This document shows positions 60,398 through 64,000 of a DNA stretch of 64,000 nt, in pieces. Source of the stretch: Capitella teleta (lineage: Eukaryota; Annelida; Polychaeta; Capitellidae). The stretch spans positions 8,983-72,982 of the forward strand of contig KB302535.1 of the NCBI GenBank assembly GCA_000328365.1, in the 5' to 3' direction. The notes below the pieces were generated by a model that saw only the letters and a program-made list of their open reading frames with translations, did no database searches and had not been told where the DNA came from. The number at the start of each line of letters is the position of its first letter. The stretch's first letter is position 1. The translations under genes were made by a program, and so were the position numbers.

Positions 60398-60936
60398 TCA
60401 ATTTCATAGGCAAAAATTGCAACAAAAACTAATGCAGCTGTTCCTCATGGGTTCAAGCAGTGCTTGAAGAAAGTGAAAATCACAGAGTGAGTGAAGAGGA
60501 AATTTTGAAGCGACCGAATATGTTTGACTTGCCGGAAATTTGTATAGAAATGAAAGGGTAAAAATCTTAAATGCATTGATCTTTACACTTCATATACAAT
60601 TATAGATGCATGACACCTAACCCTAGATAATTACGTGTAGGTTATGTACCTGTACATATATACTAACAGTGTCATGTCAAAGTGGTGCGTATCAGAGGGC
60701 CTAATCTTATAATCATGCACAGTACTGAATTTTTGACTTATCTTGGGTAAAAGAATTCTTATATGGCTGGTAAGTCGATTTAATTCTACATTGATCGTTT
60801 GTGACCATGCACTGCCATAGAGCGCAACTTTTAACCATTCTACCATTTCTAGAAAAGGTGTGAATGCAGTGAATTGTGTGATAACATCGGCGGCACGACC
60901 ACAGTAAGCTCATCTGATCTAGTGTCAATTATTATT

Positions 60937-61066
60937 ATTAAAAAAAATATATATATATAAAAATATAAAAAAAAAAAAAAGGAAAAAAAAAAAAAAAAAA
61001 TATCCGTTCATTTTTCCTGTACATGTTTTTGTGGGAAATAAATTATTATTATTATTATTATTATTA
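60937..61066 (+). repeat. A-rich and (ATT)n simple repeats
   Basis: AT dinucleotide, poly(A) and ATT arrays lie between the two minus-strand genes. Confidence 0.9.
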
Positions 61067-61194
61067 GTTAGCTAATTCAACCTATCTCATATAATAGAAG
61101 ACCACTGACTGAGCTCATAGCTAGGGTTCGGTTTTTGAGTGGGGTTTGAGCTAACGTACACTGAAGTGGTGATTTGGGAGGTCTTAAAAACGTT

Positions 61195-61583
61195 TTATAT
61201 CAAGCGTTGATAATCACCGGTGAGCTTGCGCAGACGATTGTCAACCTTGACCCTAGCAGGAGCTGTGTGGGAAGTTTCACTAGACCCAAAAGCAACTCCT
61301 TTCAATCTTCGTCTTTTCTTAGCCGGGGCTCCTTCATTTGTTGCTTTGACTTCATCGAGAAAACCGGTTAATAGCTTGAGTATTTCCTGAAGTGAGAAAA
61401 GGCAAATAGGTGATACATAGACGCATAGAATATACCGGCATATCAAAATTATTGACTTTATTGTATGCATAGAATTGGGTTTCAAACCTGCAAATGATTT
61501 TGAGTGAACCAGTCTGTACTTTGCTTGTCATGCTCTGCCGCCAGAACGTGAACTACCATCATAAGAACCACACGCTCTGAGAG
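61195..61583 (-). CDS. 3' end of an unrecognised gene (two exons)
   Basis: Two exons in phase 0, 61583-61488 and 61386-61195, are joined by a 101-nt intron and end in TAA. They encode 95 residues: a helical stretch (LSERVVLMMVVHVLAAEHDK, then EILKLLTGFLDEVK) followed by a basic nuclear-localisation-like APAKKRRRLKGVAF and a polar tail ending KLTGDYQRLI. Splice sites CTTCCAG, CAG-GTTTG and CTTCAG are good. Upstream exons must lie beyond a repeat-filled intron or outside the window. It resembles the end of a helical-repeat nuclear protein, but I cannot name it. Confidence 0.6.
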
Positions 61584-61879
61584 CTGGAAGGAGAAAAACA
61601 GGGCCCACAAAAGCCGATTGGGAAGTTGAAAACGGTTTACTTTCACTATTACGGTACATGTAGAGGAGTCAATAACTATTGATGTAGCATTTGATTAGTC
61701 TGGATGTTTTGTGATTTATTCATGTGAAAATTATAAGTAATATTATTGGTGAGAGGTGATTTTCCATTATGTCATTAAGGATGGGCGAGAGGTATATGGC
61801 AAAACATATGCTGCATATTCATGGGGCATTTGATGGGCCTAACACCCAACATGAATAACTACATATCAACAAAATTTGA

Positions 61880-62005
61880 GATTAGATCTCGAAGCCAGTC
61901 AGCCGATTGGCTTGTGGCTGGCTGAGGCCTTTTTCGGATGGCTAGTCGGTGAGCCGACCTTTTTGTGGCTGACTGATTTTTTTCCGGTTGGCTCAGATCG
62001 GCTGC
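61880..62005. repeat. GGCTGGCT-rich segment related to repeat family A
   Basis: Several degenerate copies of GGCTGGCT and CAGTCAGCCGA occur in both orientations, as in the family A block ending GGCTGGCTAGTCGG. Probably a fragment of the same repeat or a foldback remnant. Confidence 0.45.
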
Positions 62006-62009
62006 AGTG

Positions 62010-62845
62010 CTAATACATGTACATTCATTATATTAAATAGTATATGTATGTTTTGCTACAATATGTCTAGCTGTTTGCATAAGAAAATAATAGTATTAAG
62101 AATTAGGGAGTGCACTGAGCTCAGCCAAATTAATACTGCATATTTATGCAGTATAATTTCACCATTGACGCCCTTATCATGGCTCATATCTGCTACGAGA
62201 TACTCGTACATACTTTTAGTAGATGCCCCCCCGCCATTTTCCCCTCATAAATTTTTTCCCACAATTTAATTTGATCAATAAACTGATGAAATAGCTACTG
62301 CAGTACACGGTCATTATTTACACATACAAATTACGGAGAATACAGTAATCATAAGTAGTCTCAGCATATGGTTAATTTGATGCTTGTTGTGTACATCTAC
62401 ACCATGATGCTCCAATGCTGGGCAGATGGACGACCAAAAACAACACATCAAAATTCAGCCCCCCCCCAAAAAAAAAAACCAAAAAAAACCCCCAGTAACA
62501 AAGACCGAATTAAAAAAATGATGCATAGATGAATACTTTTGAAAAGTGAAAAATCAAAACAAAGCAAAAAACACATTTAGCTATTGATCGCCAATTGTTA
62601 GCGACATTATAGTAAATAATGACAGATGATTCAACCTGTGAAGGGGAAATTGAGGAATGTTTACCATTGAGTATTCTATATAGAGAAGATATATTTCTCC
62701 CTCATCTCAGTTCATGTGGCAGTTAGGTAATTGTTGGTTTCATCTCAATATCAGTATAGAAATTATCTCTTTTCTTTTTAGAACCTTCGATGGTTTCTAA
62801 ATCTTATATTATATATTTATATTGATATAATAAATTATGTTGTTT
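62010..62845. other. Spacer without a recognised gene
   Basis: AT-rich sequence with a C/A homopolymer patch at 62460-62492. Nothing else can be supported; if the gene ending at 61195 continues upstream, this is intron. Confidence 0.45.
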
Positions 62846-63290
62846 TTCCATTGTCTGAAGTCGCGATCATACCTTTGACCTTTTACCTTTGGTGCTTGGT
62901 TAAAAAGGCTTAGGCAGCATGCATTGGCAGTTAATTTACTTTATGAAATTCTATAAATCATGACGATATTGTCTGCTAAATCTCTCGAAAGAAATGCGGC
63001 TAACCGATGGATTTTCGACGGCAACTGAGCCAACTGTTTTTTGGCAAATCAGTAACATTCCGGCTGGCTAGTTGGCTTTTCCCGGCTGGCTTCGGGGTCT
63101 ACTTGAGATTATAAAATGACTCAGATCAAATGAGTAAATTGAAGAAATGAGGGTGCGTTATCTCTGAAAGAGAATGCTTTGTTCAGCTGCATTATGTAGC
63201 CATAATCTGCAGGGACGATGATGACGTTATACATGTAGTAATAGGAGTCTTGGAACGAGATTACATAATACATGGTGATGATGGTCATTC
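62846..63290 (+). repeat. Interspersed repeat family A, copy 2
   Basis: Matches copy 1 (11934-13010) in order and orientation: GAAGTCGCGATCA, TCTCGAAAGAAATGCGGCT, GGCTGGCTAG, TTGGCTTTTCCC, TAGCCATAATC and CTTGGAACGAGAT. This copy is more compact because the central ~700 bp of copy 1 is absent or was inserted there. Confidence 0.65.
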
Positions 63291-63671
63291 ACTCAGTCAT
63301 TGGTTATTCACTCATTAGTCATTGCCAGACTATCAATAATTCATTGGTGTTGACTTAAAAGTTCCATTCAACGTGAATCGATTGACAGGATAGTTTTATC
63401 AATAATTATGAACCTTGATGTACTCAGTGAACTTTTTCGTAGATACTTGATGAGGGAGCATAACGCTAACTTGAATATTACTGAGAAAAGTATAAAAATG
63501 TAAATATTAGAATTTTCCGCGTCTGAAACAAATCGATAGAACGTATCACATTGAGCTTTTCTTAAAATCACAACGTATTTCACATTATTGAAATCATAAC
63601 GCAATTTGGTTTCTTCGATTTATGCGTTATGATTTCGCGCCGAGCACGTGCTCTCATCAAAATGAGGCATG

Positions 63672-63990
63672 ATTGGGTTTCCGGCTCCACCCACTCTATT
63701 CCGGTAATACGGACGCCAGAACAGAAACCCTCTTATCGATAAATCCCAAGGTTTTATTTTGTTATTCTGCATACTACCATAGGCATTAGTACACAGCACC
63801 CAACCTTGTTACGGTGCTGTGCAGCACTGCAGAGTCTCGGAATAATTATAATTATAACGAATTACAATTATAGTTTACAACCATATCGCCCATGGCCCGA
63901 TCGGGTCTCGAACCCGGGACCTTGACCTCCACGGGCGGCATAGGATTGCAGTCATACAAACTGAGTTAGTAGCACTAGGTGCGCCCGTCA
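63672..63990 (-). repeat. tRNA-derived SINE, near full length
   Basis: On the minus strand a B box GGTTCGAGACC, body GGTGCTGTGTACTAATGCC and 3' region GGGTGGAGCCGGAAACCC are all recognisable. The head (CTAACTCAGTTTGTATGACT) is more diverged than in other copies. It reaches almost to the window edge. Confidence 0.9.
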
Positions 63991-64000
63991 TGTTCGTTGA

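Overview
The window is eukaryotic and animal-like. Coding exons are separated by very short GT-AG introns (mostly 45-60 nt), and the spacers are AT-rich and full of SINEs, MITEs and microsatellites. Protein resemblance is clearly metazoan (USP34, a TRAP-type phosphatase, an SLC25 carrier). Tiny introns with AT-rich spacers would fit a sponge or another compact-intron invertebrate, but no marker in the window fixes the phylum.

Layout. 1-11356 (+): the 3' part of a roughly 50-exon USP34-type deubiquitinase; its 5' end lies outside the window. 11.4-24.4 kb: no confident gene; two SINEs plus a 3' SINE fragment, a 70-bp foldback, a 5'-truncated LINE end, a decayed Tc1-like transposase and an 883-bp terminal-inverted-repeat element. 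24414-25591 (+): a complete four-exon SLC25A45/47/48-like carrier. 26-33 kb: hairpins, a SINE, a TA-flanked MITE and a long (ATT)n array. 33.4-41.5 kb: an RFX X-box palindrome, a TATA promoter with a possible first exon, a perfect 55-bp palindrome and a second possible promoter/first exon. 42011-43003: assembly gap. 43.4-45.7 kb (+): a possible proline-rich terminal exon, and an exon for a secreted eight-cysteine peptide with an eclosion-hormone-like spacing. 45844-47004 (-): a complete five-exon tartrate-resistant acid phosphatase. 47-53 kb: repeats, including a SINE nested in a MITE and a perfect 65-bp palindrome. 53.6-60.4 kb (-): a multi-exon gene I do not recognise, with a SUMO-interaction-like motif. 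61195-61583 (-): the 3' end of another unrecognised gene. The window ends in a second copy of an interspersed repeat and a SINE.

The genes do not form an obvious pathway: ubiquitin editing, a mitochondrial carrier, a secreted phosphatase, a candidate peptide hormone and two unknown, probably nuclear proteins. Most of the sequence between them is mobile DNA. The least explained signals are the cysteine-rich peptide exon and its distant candidate first exons, the unrecognised minus-strand gene, and a set of long near-perfect palindromes.
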